A DNA stretch of 64,000 bases, from the NCBI RefSeq assembly GCF_038452275.1, contig NZ_CP141643.1, forward strand, positions 1,984,001 through 2,048,000, written 5' to 3'. Position 1 is the stretch's first letter, and every line of letters begins with the position of its first letter. A program made the translations under genes and the position numbers. Below the pieces are notes generated by a model that was given only the letters and a program-made list of their open reading frames with translations, searched no databases and was not told the DNA's origin. The stretch is from Corynebacterium sp. BD556. GTDB lineage: Bacteria > Actinomycetota > Actinomycetes > Mycobacteriales > Mycobacteriaceae. Below, one piece after another: positions 1-9,673 of this stretch.

Positions 1-601
1 CACTTCCCAGGGCGCTACGCCTGACCCGGGTGGCCCGACTCCGCCCACGGGTCCCGGTGGCCCCCCACCAGAGATTCCGACTGAGGAGGTAAACACTTAC
101 TTCTCGGGTATCCAATTCACTAAGGTAGGCGAGGATAGGAAAGGATTAGAGGGCGCTGAGTTCCAGGTGTACGGAACTAATGCGGACACCTGCTCGGCTA
201 ACATCCAGAACGAGACCGACGCTCTTCAAAGTGTCGGAGGCCAAAGAACCTTTATATCCGGCGACAATGGGCTGGTAACCATCTCTGGTCTGCACGTCAA
301 TGACTACACGGACTCGGCCGTTAAGGTTAACAAGTGGAAGAACTACTGCTTGGTGGAAACGAAATCCCCCACTGGGTTTGAGCTATTGTCCACCCCGATC
401 CTGTTCAACCTCACAAAGGACAATGCGGGTAAGACGCTTCCGATCACCGTTGGCGATAACACAGGTGAGGTCGTGAACATTAAGGACACGACTCCCCGTC
501 TGCCACAGACGGGTGGCGCTGGTGTCTTCCTGCTGATCGCGCTCGGTATCGTGATTGCCGGTGGCGGCATTTACGCCGCTCGTCGCAACTCCGCAGCATA
601 A
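1..601 (+). CDS. LPxTG-anchored pilin subunit (3' part)
   Basis: The reading frame is open from base 2, so the gene begins before the window; about 200 C-terminal residues are visible. A Pro/Gly-rich linker is followed by a Cna-B/SpaA-type prealbumin-like domain that carries an E-box (CLVETKSPTGFELL), the Glu-containing motif needed for the intramolecular isopeptide bond in Spa pilins. The C-terminus is a standard cell-wall sorting signal: LPQTG, a hydrophobic helix and a short Arg tail (AARRNSAA). The adjacent class C sortase marks it as a sortase-polymerised pilin. Whether it is the major shaft or a minor subunit cannot be decided, because the part expected to hold the pilin-motif lysine is outside the window. 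Confidence 0.85.
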   Translation, partial: TSQGATPDPGGPTPPTGPGGPPPEIPTEEVNTYFSGIQFTKVGEDRKGLEGAEFQVYGTNADTCSANIQNETDALQSVGGQRTFISGDNGLVTISGLHVNDYTDSAVKVNKWKNYCLVETKSPTGFELLSTPILFNLTKDNAGKTLPITVGDNTGEVVNIKDTTPRLPQTGGAGVFLLIALGIVIAGGGIYAARRNSAA

Positions 602-622
602 GATCTACCGATCCCGGCAAAT

Positions 623-651
623 GAGGGCGTCGCCAACCTGGTGACGCCCTC
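623..651 (+). terminator. Hairpin terminator after pilin gene
   Basis: Perfect 9-bp stem GAGGGCGTC/GACGCCCTC at 623-631 and 643-651, extended inside by CCA/TGG, 20 bp after the pilin stop codon. No strong T-tract follows, so it may only attenuate read-through into the sortase gene. Confidence 0.6.
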
Positions 652-705
652 GTTCCCGTACCAACGGGCCCCATACAAATCTCCCAACGCGAGGAATTGA
701 CTCCA

Positions 706-1647
706 GTGAACGTAAACCCTCCCGCAGCCCCGAGCACCCTGGGCACTGAGCCGCACGGTGGTGGCGAAGGCGACCGGCCGCGTAACCTGAGGCGTGGTGT
801 CTTTTTGCCAGCCCTTCTGGTACTTCTCGGTGTCGCGGTGATGCTTTACCCAGTCATTTCCACGCAATGGAACAATAGGTCTCAGGAGCGCGTGGCTGAG
901 CGATACGAGTCGATGATTGTTGAGCAGCATGACGATCCGAGCTGGCTGCTCGACAAGGTAGCGGCCGCACGCAACTACAACGAGACAGCCAGCAAGGGTC
1001 CTATCCTAGATCCGTGGTTGATGCGTATCTCGGATGACAATGTTGATTACCAGGCTTACTTAGCTCAGTTGTCGGAGTTGCCGGCAATGTCGCAGGTGGT
1101 CATTCCGTCAGTTGATATACGCCTGCCTGTATACCACGGCACCTCCGACGAGGTGCTTAACAAAGGTCTCGGCCACCTGTATGGGTCTTCCCTGCCCGTA
1201 GGTGGATCAAGCACCCACTCAGTCATTACTGGTCACACAGGTCTGCCACATGCTTCGCTTTTTGACAATCTGATCGACGTCGGTGTTGGAGATTCCATCT
1301 ATGTCTCCACATTCGGTGAAAAGATGAAGTATAGGGTTTATGACACCGAGGTTGTCCTTCCTGATCAGACAGATTCTTTGTCAAATAAACCTGGCGAAGA
1401 CCTTTTGACGTTGATAACCTGTACGCCCTACGGGATTAATACTCACCGGCTGCTCATTCACGCCGAACGTGTCGCCCTAGATCCAGACGAGATTGATGTT
1501 TTCAACGAAAAAACCTCGTTCATGCAGTGGTGGATGTGGATCGTGATCATTCTGGCTATCGCCATGCTCGCAGGAATTGCGTGGTGGGCTCGTACTCAAA
1601 TGCAGGGCACTACCCGCCGCGCGAGGCCAAAGCACTTGGCTGTGTGA
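706..1647 (+). CDS. srtC: Class C pilin-specific sortase
   Basis: A membrane-anchored transpeptidase that joins pilin subunits through LPxTG cleavage. The cytoplasmic N-terminus is followed by one membrane helix (about residues 30-50), the class C lid motif (D102-P103-W104), the sortase barrel with catalytic His177 (TGHTG), Cys239 (LITCTPYG) and Arg248, and a second C-terminal membrane helix with a basic tail. The lid and the C-terminal helix identify class C rather than housekeeping class A/E. I chose GTG at 706 because GAGGA at 691-695 is usable for it, whereas the TTG at 697 lies directly on that ribosome site. It follows the partial pilin and precedes a large LPxTG protein, giving a Spa-like pilus cassette. 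Confidence 0.93.
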   Translation: MNVNPPAAPSTLGTEPHGGGEGDRPRNLRRGVFLPALLVLLGVAVMLYPVISTQWNNRSQERVAERYESMIVEQHDDPSWLLDKVAAARNYNETASKGPILDPWLMRISDDNVDYQAYLAQLSELPAMSQVVIPSVDIRLPVYHGTSDEVLNKGLGHLYGSSLPVGGSSTHSVITGHTGLPHASLFDNLIDVGVGDSIYVSTFGEKMKYRVYDTEVVLPDQTDSLSNKPGEDLLTLITCTPYGINTHRLLIHAERVALDPDEIDVFNEKTSFMQWWMWIVIILAIAMLAGIAWWARTQMQGTTRRARPKHLAV

Positions 1648-1720
1648 ATTTCTCTGAATCTCGGCTTCTCACACATTTTCCCCTTTTAACCATGCTCCGG
1701 GTGTTTGAAGCCGGGGAAGG

Positions 1721-1738
1721 GCAGCGCTGATACGCTGC
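1721..1738 (+). terminator. Short hairpin after sortase
   Basis: GCAGCG-CTGATA-CGCTGC, a perfect 6-bp stem about 75 bp after the sortase stop, followed only by TTGTT. It may be a weak terminator or a leader structure of the next gene. Confidence 0.35.
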
Positions 1739-1902
1739 TTGTTAAGACTTTGCTTTGCATCAAAGACTCCGGTACGCTCCGGTAAACAAATCACCATGTT
1801 CCGCTTCGGCGAATTGTGTTCGTCCACCAACACCGGGCTTGTTCGTGAGCGTGCGCTACGAGGCGGGCATGCACAACTGTTTCATCTATCCAGGAGGTCG
1901 AT

Positions 1903-4900
1903 GTGTGGAGTCGCCCCGTTGCAGGAATAGTTTCTTTCTCGGTGATGCTTTTCGCCTTGACTCCGGTTCATGGCGACGCATCGGCCGTGGAGACAACTTC
2001 AGTCGCTGAATCAACAACGAGCGTGACTTCTTCGCCTCAAGCAGAATCAGAAGAGGCCTCATCGCCTGCCGCAGCAACGGCTCCTTCTGTAGCGGGTAGC
2101 ATTAATGCACGCAACGAGGATGCCTTGATAGCGTCTCCTCGTCTCCAGGGAGACGTCAGGCTCACTCGCCTGGGAAGCAAAGACGGGATCGAGTCTTACA
2201 AGTTTCGCGCCACCGTGCTCTTTCCGTTCCAGGACGAGACTGGTTTGCCTTATTTCGCCGACGACATTTCTTTCGTGCGGAATCAAGCAGACGACTCTGT
2301 CATTCTCGGTCTAGAAAACGCTTCAATCAACGGAGTTGCAGTTCCTGACCATAAGGTCGCAACCTTTGCTCCGGGGCCATTGGCTGAGGTGAACCCCTCC
2401 ATCAGGCTCCCAGATGATTTGACAGGTGATCTGCTGACTTTTGACACGAGAGGTGAGAGCTTTCTAGGCGCTGCCGAGTTTTCAGCAACTTTATTCTCGG
2501 ATGGTCCTGTCAACTTGGCCTCTCAATGGAACTTGTACACGGGTAAAGAGACAGCGTTTTCCCTCAACGCCGATATGGGCGAAGCATTGCCTGCCACAGC
2601 ACTAGCACGGGCAATGGATGACACTCCTCTTGAACGTCAGTTTTGGGTAAATACCGGTGAACGCAACCCGAAGATTTACAGGATTTCTATCGGTGACGAC
2701 TTCCCTGGCCCAGGCACGACTTACCGCGTAGACAAAGAGTTTTCTACGGACGTAGCCTACGGAGATATTGCGTTGTCGCGTGATGGATCTACTGTTTACG
2801 GGATTCAGTTCAAGGCCGGAGTGTTTTCAAATGATTACTATTTAGACTCCTACGACACTGCAACAGGGAGAAGGATCCACAGAGGTGTCATCAGTCTGTC
2901 GGCAGGGGGACAGCTCAACTCATTGTCGGTTGATTTTGATGGCAACTTGCTCGTTGCGGGCCCAAAAACTAACGCGATCTGGAAAATTGATGCGTCGAAG
3001 TGCGTTCAGACGGACAGGAAATGTAAGTTGGGCGACGGGTTGGAAAAGCTCAACATGGTGTTTCCCCGGAACTTCACTGCGGCTGGTGATTTTGTGGTGG
3101 CGCCGGACGGCGGGCTTTACGGTTTTGGTACGTCAGATTCGTTACACGCCCTCGGTTCGGCGAATCTGCTCTACTGGGAACCGGTGGAACCAGGGGATCC
3201 GAGCAAGGGGAGGAAACAATCTGCCCGCAATTTGGGAGAAATGCGGGGTAGAACGTTTGGCGGGGGGCGCATTGAGAATATGATCGTTACGGTCGACGGG
3301 CAAAGCTACGGTGGAACCTTAGGTAATGGAATTTTTATCCAGGAGATCAGTACCGAGCCGAACCGAAGCGTTATGGGGCGCGACAGGGTAGATCGTCAGA
3401 TCACTGCTGAACCGGGTATCAATTGGCCGCAACGTGGATTGTCAGCGGGAGCATTTTGGGGCGGAACTTCAGCAGGAGAATCGGGACCAACGACCGGGGA
3501 ACGGATTATTCGGGTGGAAAAAGAGTTGCCCGACGGGCGGATCGATCCCGCCCACCAGTTCCGACTAGGAGGGCGAAAGGCAAGCTTTGCAAGCTCTCTA
3601 GGCGAACCTGTAGTAACTTCCGGTGCGAACAAAGGTTTGCAAGCCGAGGTTTTTCGTGATTTTGTCCGTGTGGGAGAAAGATACGAAATTTTCGAGGAGT
3701 TGGTCGATGGCAAGGGTGAGCGTTTACCCGGCCCAGTACTGAACAATTACGGCACCGACATCCGTTGCGTTGAGGGAAGGAATTACCGCCCTGACCTTCC
3801 GCCAGTGGTTAACCCTACGTTGCGCTACGACCCGAGCAAGAGCGCCAAAGTTGCAACTATTACCGTGCCTAACACTATCTCCGATACCATCACCTGTCGG
3901 TTTATAAATAAAAAGCCCGGTTTGAGTGTTCAAAAGTACCCTCGTGCGGACCGCGAACCAGCAGAGGCTATCCAGGTTGATAGGAACAACAGGGCTGTGT
4001 TGGATTACGTTGTCGAGGTCAGCAATTCGTCCAACACTGAGGTAGTCAGCGCAACAATCCGCGACACACTCCGACTACCTCAAGGTGTGTTTGCGGATGG
4101 AGATGCAACTGTAACTGCACGGCTTATCAACGGGCCCGAATACACGTCAGGAAATGGGGCCATCACTGGAGCGCGCGCTTCCTTAGCGGTCGGTGATCTG
4201 TCAGCAGGAAATGAGGTAGAACTTGCCGATTCCGTCACCCTTCAACATGGGCAAACCGCGCAATTTCGCGTATCCATACCAATTCGGGTGGAAGCGGGGC
4301 TGGATCAAGCACGCTGGGATGCGCTCGGGACCTGCAACTACGCTCAGGGCAGCACTTACCAATCGGGAGGTGTGCCCAATGAGGTGAAGATGGTAGACGA
4401 TGTGGATGGTGAGGCCAATAACGTCGCATGTATCCCGCTGACAAGATCGAACAGTGTCGGCTTCCAACTTTTTAAGGTAGGCGTGGGAAACACAGGCAGC
4501 CCCGTTGCTTTGGGTGATGCCCGATTTGAGCTGTTCGCCCGCAGCGGTGATGGACTCGGAGCGCTAATTAGCGTGGTGGAGGCAAACCCTTCCCAAGGTG
4601 CCTCTTTGAGTGGTTTAGCACTGGATACCGATTATGTTCTCGTTGAAACGCAGGCGCCGAGTGGGTATTCCCTGTTGGCGCAACCCATTTGTTTCCGGCT
4701 TACCCGAAACGGCGAAGGGCAGGCAGTCGCTGCGTTGTGTGGGGAGTCCGCTATGGCTCAAGCCGGAGTGTTTTATCCCGAAAACCTGCTCCAGCCTCAA
4801 AACAACCAGGTATTTCTCGACGCAAACACGGCGTTGATTTCCGTGGTCGATCCTCGTGCTGGGCAACTGCCTAAGACGGGAGGAGGCGGCGTGTGGCTAC

Positions 4901-4965
4901 CGCTTCTTATAGGGCTGTGTTTCGTGCTGTGTGGAGCTGCTTTCGCCTCTAGGCGAAGGACCTAG
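1903..4965 (+). CDS. Large LPxTG surface protein, probable pilus tip/adhesin
   Basis: A 1020-residue secreted, wall-anchored protein. The GTG start at 1903 has AGGAGG at 1892-1897. A signal peptide (about 1-30) is followed by a Ser/Thr/Ala-rich linker and an N-terminal module (about 83-225) that resembles the one in the VWA protein at 42766-45837. A propeller-like region follows (about 270-560, with phrases such as DIALSRDGSTVYGI and LSVDFDGNLLVAG). Ig/DUF11-like domains come next, then a Cna-B domain with E-box YVLVETQAPSGYSLL, and an LPKTG sorting signal with an RRRT tail. It follows srtC and is therefore a likely tip or accessory pilin. Base composition looks less G+C-rich than neighbouring housekeeping genes. 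Its last 69 bp overlap the convergent App1 gene. Confidence 0.85.
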   Translation: MWSRPVAGIVSFSVMLFALTPVHGDASAVETTSVAESTTSVTSSPQAESEEASSPAAATAPSVAGSINARNEDALIASPRLQGDVRLTRLGSKDGIESYKFRATVLFPFQDETGLPYFADDISFVRNQADDSVILGLENASINGVAVPDHKVATFAPGPLAEVNPSIRLPDDLTGDLLTFDTRGESFLGAAEFSATLFSDGPVNLASQWNLYTGKETAFSLNADMGEALPATALARAMDDTPLERQFWVNTGERNPKIYRISIGDDFPGPGTTYRVDKEFSTDVAYGDIALSRDGSTVYGIQFKAGVFSNDYYLDSYDTATGRRIHRGVISLSAGGQLNSLSVDFDGNLLVAGPKTNAIWKIDASKCVQTDRKCKLGDGLEKLNMVFPRNFTAAGDFVVAPDGGLYGFGTSDSLHALGSANLLYWEPVEPGDPSKGRKQSARNLGEMRGRTFGGGRIENMIVTVDGQSYGGTLGNGIFIQEISTEPNRSVMGRDRVDRQITAEPGINWPQRGLSAGAFWGGTSAGESGPTTGERIIRVEKELPDGRIDPAHQFRLGGRKASFASSLGEPVVTSGANKGLQAEVFRDFVRVGERYEIFEELVDGKGERLPGPVLNNYGTDIRCVEGRNYRPDLPPVVNPTLRYDPSKSAKVATITVPNTISDTITCRFINKKPGLSVQKYPRADREPAEAIQVDRNNRAVLDYVVEVSNSSNTEVVSATIRDTLRLPQGVFADGDATVTARLINGPEYTSGNGAITGARASLAVGDLSAGNEVELADSVTLQHGQTAQFRVSIPIRVEAGLDQARWDALGTCNYAQGSTYQSGGVPNEVKMVDDVDGEANNVACIPLTRSNSVGFQLFKVGVGNTGSPVALGDARFELFARSGDGLGALISVVEANPSQGASLSGLALDTDYVLVETQAPSGYSLLAQPICFRLTRNGEGQAVAALCGESAMAQAGVFYPENLLQPQNNQVFLDANTALISVVDPRAGQLPKTGGGGVWLPLLIGLCFVLCGAAFASRRRT

Positions 4966-5946
4966 TTGCGCTAGAAGCTCGAACCCGTTGGCGCCGAAAA
5001 TGGAAAGGACGCCGCGGTAGTCCCCGGGTTGCTCCAATATGCGGGCGGTGCCGTGAGCGAAGATGTGTTCCTGCGGAGTCAGCTCACGGACAGCTACCAT
5101 TGTGACCCGGTTAGGGTGCTCAAAGACCAGGTCGGAGTAGATCATCGGGTCGTGTTGTCCGTTGTCGCCCACCAAAGTCCACGAGATGTGAGGAAAGTCG
5201 ATCAGCAGGTTGCGAAGTTGCACCCTTTTGTGTTCGACGCCGCTGCGAAATAGAGCGGTCTGGGTCGGCCCCCAGTCCGTCAGAAGCATCGGCCCGCGTG
5301 GAAAATTGTTGCGTTCCATAAACTCACGCAAAGTTTCGTAGGTGTTCCAGGCACCGGTAGACAGGTAAAACACGGGTTCTTGTGGGGAGCGAATCGCGCC
5401 CAAAAATTCTGACATGCCTGCGACGGGGCGGCGGTTTTTGGCGCGGAGCACCCAGGAGTTCCAGGCGGCCAGCGCTGCGCGCGGCAGGTTGGTCACCATG
5501 ATCGTGTCGTCGATATCGCAGATCACGCCGTGGGTGACGTCATCGGAAATGATCTGCACCGGTGCGCGGGCTGGGGCGGGGCCTAAGGGGACGTCGACAA
5601 GCGCCTCGTGCCAACCGGGTTCAAGCCCGTGATTTTCGATGAGAACTTCCACGTAGCCTTCTTCGTTCGCGCGGGTTTCCACAGTGCGGGCCCCAAGCGT
5701 CACGGTCACGGGCATTTCCGGGACAGGGGTCGTTAGGAATTGCCGGTAGCCGCGCTGCAAGCTGTTCGCGGGAGCCGACTCCGCCCGGTCTTCCAAAAGA
5801 ACACGCCCAATGACACGTGCCTTCAAGGAGCTTCCGTAGCCCGTAAAACCAATCACTTTCGGCACCCAGTTGGCTTTCGCTTTACGACGCACCCCTGCTC
5901 GCCGCATTCTTCTTTCCACCCAACGGGCCGCATCTGAGATTCCCAT
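4897..5946 (-). CDS. App1-family phosphatidate phosphatase-like protein (DUF2183)
   Basis: A 349-residue protein of the App1/DUF2183 family, HAD-like phosphatases whose yeast member dephosphorylates phosphatidic acid. The catalytic DxD motif is visible as CDIDDTI (D144, D146, D147), followed by the family-typical segment VTNLPRAALAAWNSW. Later conserved blocks include FYLSTGAWNTYETLREF and LVGDNGQHDP. The ATG at 5946 is preferred over the GTG at 5952 because a TAAGCT -10 hexamer ends 8 nt before it, a leaderless layout. It is divergent from amn, and its 3' end overlaps the LPxTG gene. The substrate is inferred from the family only. Confidence 0.85.
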   Translation of the reverse strand: MGISDAARWVERRMRRAGVRRKAKANWVPKVIGFTGYGSSLKARVIGRVLLEDRAESAPANSLQRGYRQFLTTPVPEMPVTVTLGARTVETRANEEGYVEVLIENHGLEPGWHEALVDVPLGPAPARAPVQIISDDVTHGVICDIDDTIMVTNLPRAALAAWNSWVLRAKNRRPVAGMSEFLGAIRSPQEPVFYLSTGAWNTYETLREFMERNNFPRGPMLLTDWGPTQTALFRSGVEHKRVQLRNLLIDFPHISWTLVGDNGQHDPMIYSDLVFEHPNRVTMVAVRELTPQEHIFAHGTARILEQPGDYRGVLSIFGANGFELLAQLGPSPRGESSSTQHETQPYKKR

Positions 5947-5953
5947 GCCCACC

Positions 5954-5971
5954 CAGCTTAATCAGTAGGGT
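5954..5971. promoter_or_regulatory. Back-to-back leaderless -10 elements (App1-like / amn)
   Basis: Only 32 bp separate the two divergent start codons. Minus-strand TAAGCT (5959-5954) lies 8 nt from the ATG at 5946, and plus-strand TAGGGT (5966-5971) lies 7 nt from the ATG at 5979. Both genes would therefore be transcribed as leaderless mRNAs from abutting promoters. Confidence 0.55.
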
Positions 5972-5978
5972 GGGCGCC

Positions 5979-7367
5979 ATGGATCACGTGAAGGGACTGG
6001 ACGTAGACGGTGCCGTCGACAAGCTAATGGAGCTCTACCGCACCTCCTGCCAACTCGCGCGCGACGTCGTCACCTCAGGCAATTTCGAGCGATACAAAGA
6101 TGTGCGCTACCCCAAAATAAGCGTCACGGTAAAGACCTGGACCCCCATCGACCGCACCGCCCCTTTCGGCTACGTCGACGAAGCAGGCACCTACACCGCG
6201 GTGCTTTCCCGCCCCGACCTCATGGCGGACTACCTACGCGCACAACTCGATGCACTGTGCGCCAACTATGACACCGACATCACCGTCGGCTACTCCGAAG
6301 AACTCATCCCACCCCAATACATCCGCGGCATAGAAGGCGGCACCGACTATGGCCCCACCGTGCCACGCCCGACCCTCGACAGCGTCCACGACGCCATCGT
6401 CGACGGGCACTGGGAAGCCTTCCACGGCCCTGAAAAACCCCTGTTTCACTTTGGGCCGCAACGCTTCGACCTTGCCTGCGCCCGCCTCGAGCACTACACC
6501 GGCATCGAAGTCGACAGCCTGCAAAAATACATCCTGTTTACCAACTACGCCATGCACGTCACCGAATTTGTCCGCTTCGGCCTTCGCGAGCTGGCAAACC
6601 CCGACACCCGCTACACCGCCCTGCGCCTGCCCAACGGCGAAACCGTCTCCGACACCGTCGCTTTTGAAGACCTCGACCTCGCCTCCCGCTACCAAATGCC
6701 ACGCTACGACCTCATCACTGCACGCGGTGACGGCATCACCATGATTAACATCGGCGTCGGGCCCTCCAACGCTAAAACCATCACCGACTCCCTCGCAGTG
6801 CTGCGCCCCGAAGCTTGGATTATGATCGGCCACTGCGCCGGCCTCGACGGCCGCATGCGCATCGGAGACCTCATCCTAGGCAACGCCTACGAACGCCACG
6901 ACGGCGTCCTCGACGAACACATCCGCCCCGACTCGCCTATCCCCGCCGTCCCCGAAATCCAACGCACCCTCGAAAAAGCTGTCAACAAGGTCTACGGCAG
7001 CGAAACCTCACTCATGCGCACCGGCACCGTCTTGTCCACCGCCGACCGTAACTGGGAATGGAAAACACCCCGCGACCTATGGGAATGGCTCCGCGGTTCC
7101 ACCGCCGCAGCCGTCGACATGGAGTCGTGCACTCTCGCCGCCAACGGCTACCGATACCGGGTTCCCTACGGCAGCCTCCTCGCCGTCTCCGACCTACCCC
7201 TTCATGCCGTGCCCAAACTGCCCGCCGGCGCTCAAGCTTTCTACTCCAACTCCAAAGAAGCCCACGTCATGTGCGCTGTGCGCGCCATGGAACAACTCGC
7301 CCAAAACCCATCCCGCCTGCGCACCCGGAAACTTCGGCGCACCATCGGGGAAGTGCCTTTCCGTTAA
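5979..7367 (+). CDS. amn: AMP nucleosidase
   Basis: A 462-residue cytoplasmic enzyme that hydrolyses AMP to adenine and ribose 5-phosphate. The N-terminal AMP nucleosidase domain is followed by the phosphorylase/nucleosidase fold with MINIGVGPSNAKTITDSLAV and MIGHCAGLDGRMRIGD. The conserved VDMES motif near the C-terminus is the nucleobase/ribose-binding block of this superfamily. Its length is close to the E. coli enzyme (484 aa). The ATG at 5979 is used, with TAGGGT 7 nt upstream; an in-frame GTG at 5970 is possible but overlaps that -10. It stands as a single gene, divergent from the App1-like phosphatase. Confidence 0.92.
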   Translation: MDHVKGLDVDGAVDKLMELYRTSCQLARDVVTSGNFERYKDVRYPKISVTVKTWTPIDRTAPFGYVDEAGTYTAVLSRPDLMADYLRAQLDALCANYDTDITVGYSEELIPPQYIRGIEGGTDYGPTVPRPTLDSVHDAIVDGHWEAFHGPEKPLFHFGPQRFDLACARLEHYTGIEVDSLQKYILFTNYAMHVTEFVRFGLRELANPDTRYTALRLPNGETVSDTVAFEDLDLASRYQMPRYDLITARGDGITMINIGVGPSNAKTITDSLAVLRPEAWIMIGHCAGLDGRMRIGDLILGNAYERHDGVLDEHIRPDSPIPAVPEIQRTLEKAVNKVYGSETSLMRTGTVLSTADRNWEWKTPRDLWEWLRGSTAAAVDMESCTLAANGYRYRVPYGSLLAVSDLPLHAVPKLPAGAQAFYSNSKEAHVMCAVRAMEQLAQNPSRLRTRKLRRTIGEVPFR

Positions 7368-7440
7368 GGGTTGCCCCCCAGACCTGAGATTTAGCGCAAG
7401 CCGAACAACGATCCGACCAACCGGACTACTCTCGCCTTCG

Positions 7441-8385
7441 ATGAAAGATCGAACTCATTTTGAGGACCCGGCAATTGCGATGGCGCATAGGAGTGCGGTG
7501 CGCTCTATTGAGCGTGTGGTGGTAGAAACTGCTGTGCCGACGGAGCCGGGTGCGGCTTTAAAGGCTGTCGCAGGTCAGCTCTCTAGTGGCAATGTTTTGG
7601 TGATTACGGGGGCGGGCATGTCTACGGAGTCGGGGATCCCGGATTATCGCTCGAAGGGTGGGCGTTTGACGAAGGGGCGGCCGATGACGTTTCAGGAGTT
7701 TGCGTATTCGCCGGAGCAGGTGCGCCGCTACTGGGCGCGGGCCTTTGTGGGGATGGCTTTGCTGCGGGCGGCTGCGCCGAACCGGGCTCATTTTGCGGTG
7801 ACGGAGTTGGAGCGTGCGGGGATGCTCACGGGGGTGATCACTCAAAATGTTGATGGTTTGCACAGCGAGGCGGGCACGGAGAATGTTTTGGCTCTGCATG
7901 GCGATATGGGCCATGTGGTGTGTTTGGATTGTGGGTTTGTGGAGCCGCGGGAAGCATTTGATGGGCGGCTGGCCGAAGCGAACCCTGGTTTCAGGGAGTC
8001 GGTGTTGGTCACGGGGTCGATGATTAATCCGGATGGTGATGTGGACTTGCGCTTAAGTGACGTAGAGCGTTTCCGCATGATTCGGTGCGTGCGGTGTGGG
8101 CGGCAGCGGTTAAAGCCGGATGTGGTGTATTTCGGGGAGTCGGTGCCGAAGCGACGCAGGGCGCGGGCTGCGGGGTGGTTGGAGGCGTCGTCAAGCGTGC
8201 TTGCTTTGGGTACTTCTTTGGCGGTGATGAGTGGCTACAAGTTTGTGTTGGATGCGCTGAAGCAGAATAAGCCGGTTGCTGTGATTAATGGTGGGCCGGG
8301 GCGGGCAGATGACAAGGTCACGACGTTGTGGCGTTCGAACGTGGGTGATGCGTTGGACGCGCTTCTCGACGCCCTGGAGCTCTAA
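7441..8385 (+). CDS. NAD-dependent protein deacylase, class II (SIRT4-like) sirtuin
   Basis: A 314-residue sirtuin that removes acyl groups from lysine using NAD+. Visible motifs are GAGMSTESGIPDYR (57-70), TQNVDGLH (134-141), catalytic His153 in LHGD, zinc cysteines C161/C164 and C216/C219, and GTSLAVMSGY. The segment RRYWARAFVGM is typical of class II (SIRT4-like) sirtuins, which often act on bulky acyl or lipoyl lysines rather than acetyl. The start at 7441 is supported by TACTCT 8 nt before it. The gene ends about 90 bp before sucC on the same strand; a functional link to succinyl-CoA metabolism is my inference. Confidence 0.9.
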   Translation: MKDRTHFEDPAIAMAHRSAVRSIERVVVETAVPTEPGAALKAVAGQLSSGNVLVITGAGMSTESGIPDYRSKGGRLTKGRPMTFQEFAYSPEQVRRYWARAFVGMALLRAAAPNRAHFAVTELERAGMLTGVITQNVDGLHSEAGTENVLALHGDMGHVVCLDCGFVEPREAFDGRLAEANPGFRESVLVTGSMINPDGDVDLRLSDVERFRMIRCVRCGRQRLKPDVVYFGESVPKRRRARAAGWLEASSSVLALGTSLAVMSGYKFVLDALKQNKPVAVINGGPGRADDKVTTLWRSNVGDALDALLDALEL

Positions 8386-8476
8386 GGACCCCATTTGCTC
8401 GTTCAGCCTGCAACGCGAATCGTCGCTAAAGTGGTCTAGGTTACATATTTCGGCTTGGAAAGGATGCCGCCACACA

Positions 8477-9673
8477 ATGGATTTGTACGAGTACCAAGGT
8501 CGAGCGCTGCTCGCCAACCACAAGGTGCCTGTGTTGCAGGCACGAGTGGCAACCACCGCCGAGCAGGCGCGCGCGGCGTGGGATGAACTGGACGCCGACC
8601 TAGTGGTAATCAAAGCGCAGGTGAAAACCGGCGGCCGCGGCAAGGCCGGAGGCGTGAAGCTGGCGCGCTCAGAGCAGGAAACTGTGGAGGCCGCCGAAGC
8701 AATTCTCGGCATGGACATCAAGGGCCACACGGTCCACCGCGTCATGATTGCCCAAGGCGCCGACATTGCCGAGGAATACTACTTCTCCATTCTTCTTGAC
8801 CGCCCGAAGCGCAAGTATTTAGCCATGCTGTCGCGTGAAGGAGGAATGGACATCGAAACTTTAGCCAAGGAGCGCCCCGAGGCGCTGGTGCGCAAGAACT
8901 TCTCCCCTCTCGACGGCTTCACTGATGATTTTGGCCGTGAAATAGCCCGCGAGGCCGGCTTTAGCGAAGACGAAGCCGACAAGTTGGTGCCGGTGATGCA
9001 GCAGCTCTACACCGTCTACGATTCCGAGGACGCGCTGCTGGTGGAGATCAACCCGTTGGTTAAAACCGTTGCGGGTGAGATCATTGCCTTGGATGCGAAG
9101 GTTTCCCTTGACGCGAACGCGGCGTTTCGCCACCCTGAGCACGCTAAGTTCGCGGACAACTCCGCGACGGACCCGCTGGAGGTGCGTGCTCAGGCGCTGG
9201 ACCTGAACTACGTCAAGTTGGACGGCAACGTCGGCATTATCGGCAATGGCGCTGGACTGGTCATGTCCACTGTGGATGTGGTCGGCTACGTCGGCGAGGC
9301 CCTGCCCACTGCCCCAGCACCGGCGAACTTTTTGGACATTGGCGGCGGCGCGGACGCGACCGTCATGGCTAACGGCCTTGGCCTTATCCTGAGCGATCAG
9401 CAGGTTGACGCTATTTTCGTCAACGTCTTTGGCGGGATCACCGCCTGCGATGAGGTGGCGCACGGCATTGTGCGCGCCATGGATATTTTGCGCGGGGAAG
9501 GCAAGGAACCGAAGCCGATCGTTGTGCGCCTCGATGGCAACAACGCGGATGAGGGCCGCCGCATCCTCGACGAGGCCGGGCTCGACTTTGTTGAGCGCGT
9601 TGACACCATGGACGGGGCGGCGAAGCGCGTCGCCGAGCTGGCCGATCAAGCTGCGGCTGAAAGGAACAAGTAA
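8477..9673 (+). CDS. sucC: Succinyl-CoA synthetase (ADP-forming) beta subunit
   Basis: A 398-residue TCA-cycle enzyme subunit that, with SucD, interconverts succinyl-CoA and succinate with ATP formation. It begins MDLYEYQGRALL and has an N-terminal ATP-grasp domain (VVIKAQVKTGGRGKAGG) and a C-terminal CoA-ligase domain with FLDIGGGA and NVFGGITACDEVA. AAAGGA at 8458-8463 gives a distant ribosome site. Length and motifs are complete. sucD starts on the base after its stop codon. Confidence 0.97.
   Translation: MDLYEYQGRALLANHKVPVLQARVATTAEQARAAWDELDADLVVIKAQVKTGGRGKAGGVKLARSEQETVEAAEAILGMDIKGHTVHRVMIAQGADIAEEYYFSILLDRPKRKYLAMLSREGGMDIETLAKERPEALVRKNFSPLDGFTDDFGREIAREAGFSEDEADKLVPVMQQLYTVYDSEDALLVEINPLVKTVAGEIIALDAKVSLDANAAFRHPEHAKFADNSATDPLEVRAQALDLNYVKLDGNVGIIGNGAGLVMSTVDVVGYVGEALPTAPAPANFLDIGGGADATVMANGLGLILSDQQVDAIFVNVFGGITACDEVAHGIVRAMDILRGEGKEPKPIVVRLDGNNADEGRRILDEAGLDFVERVDTMDGAAKRVAELADQAAAERNK

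Noticed and set aside
8861..9649. 262-codon minus-strand frame
   Set aside because: It is antisense to sucC, which is clearly real.
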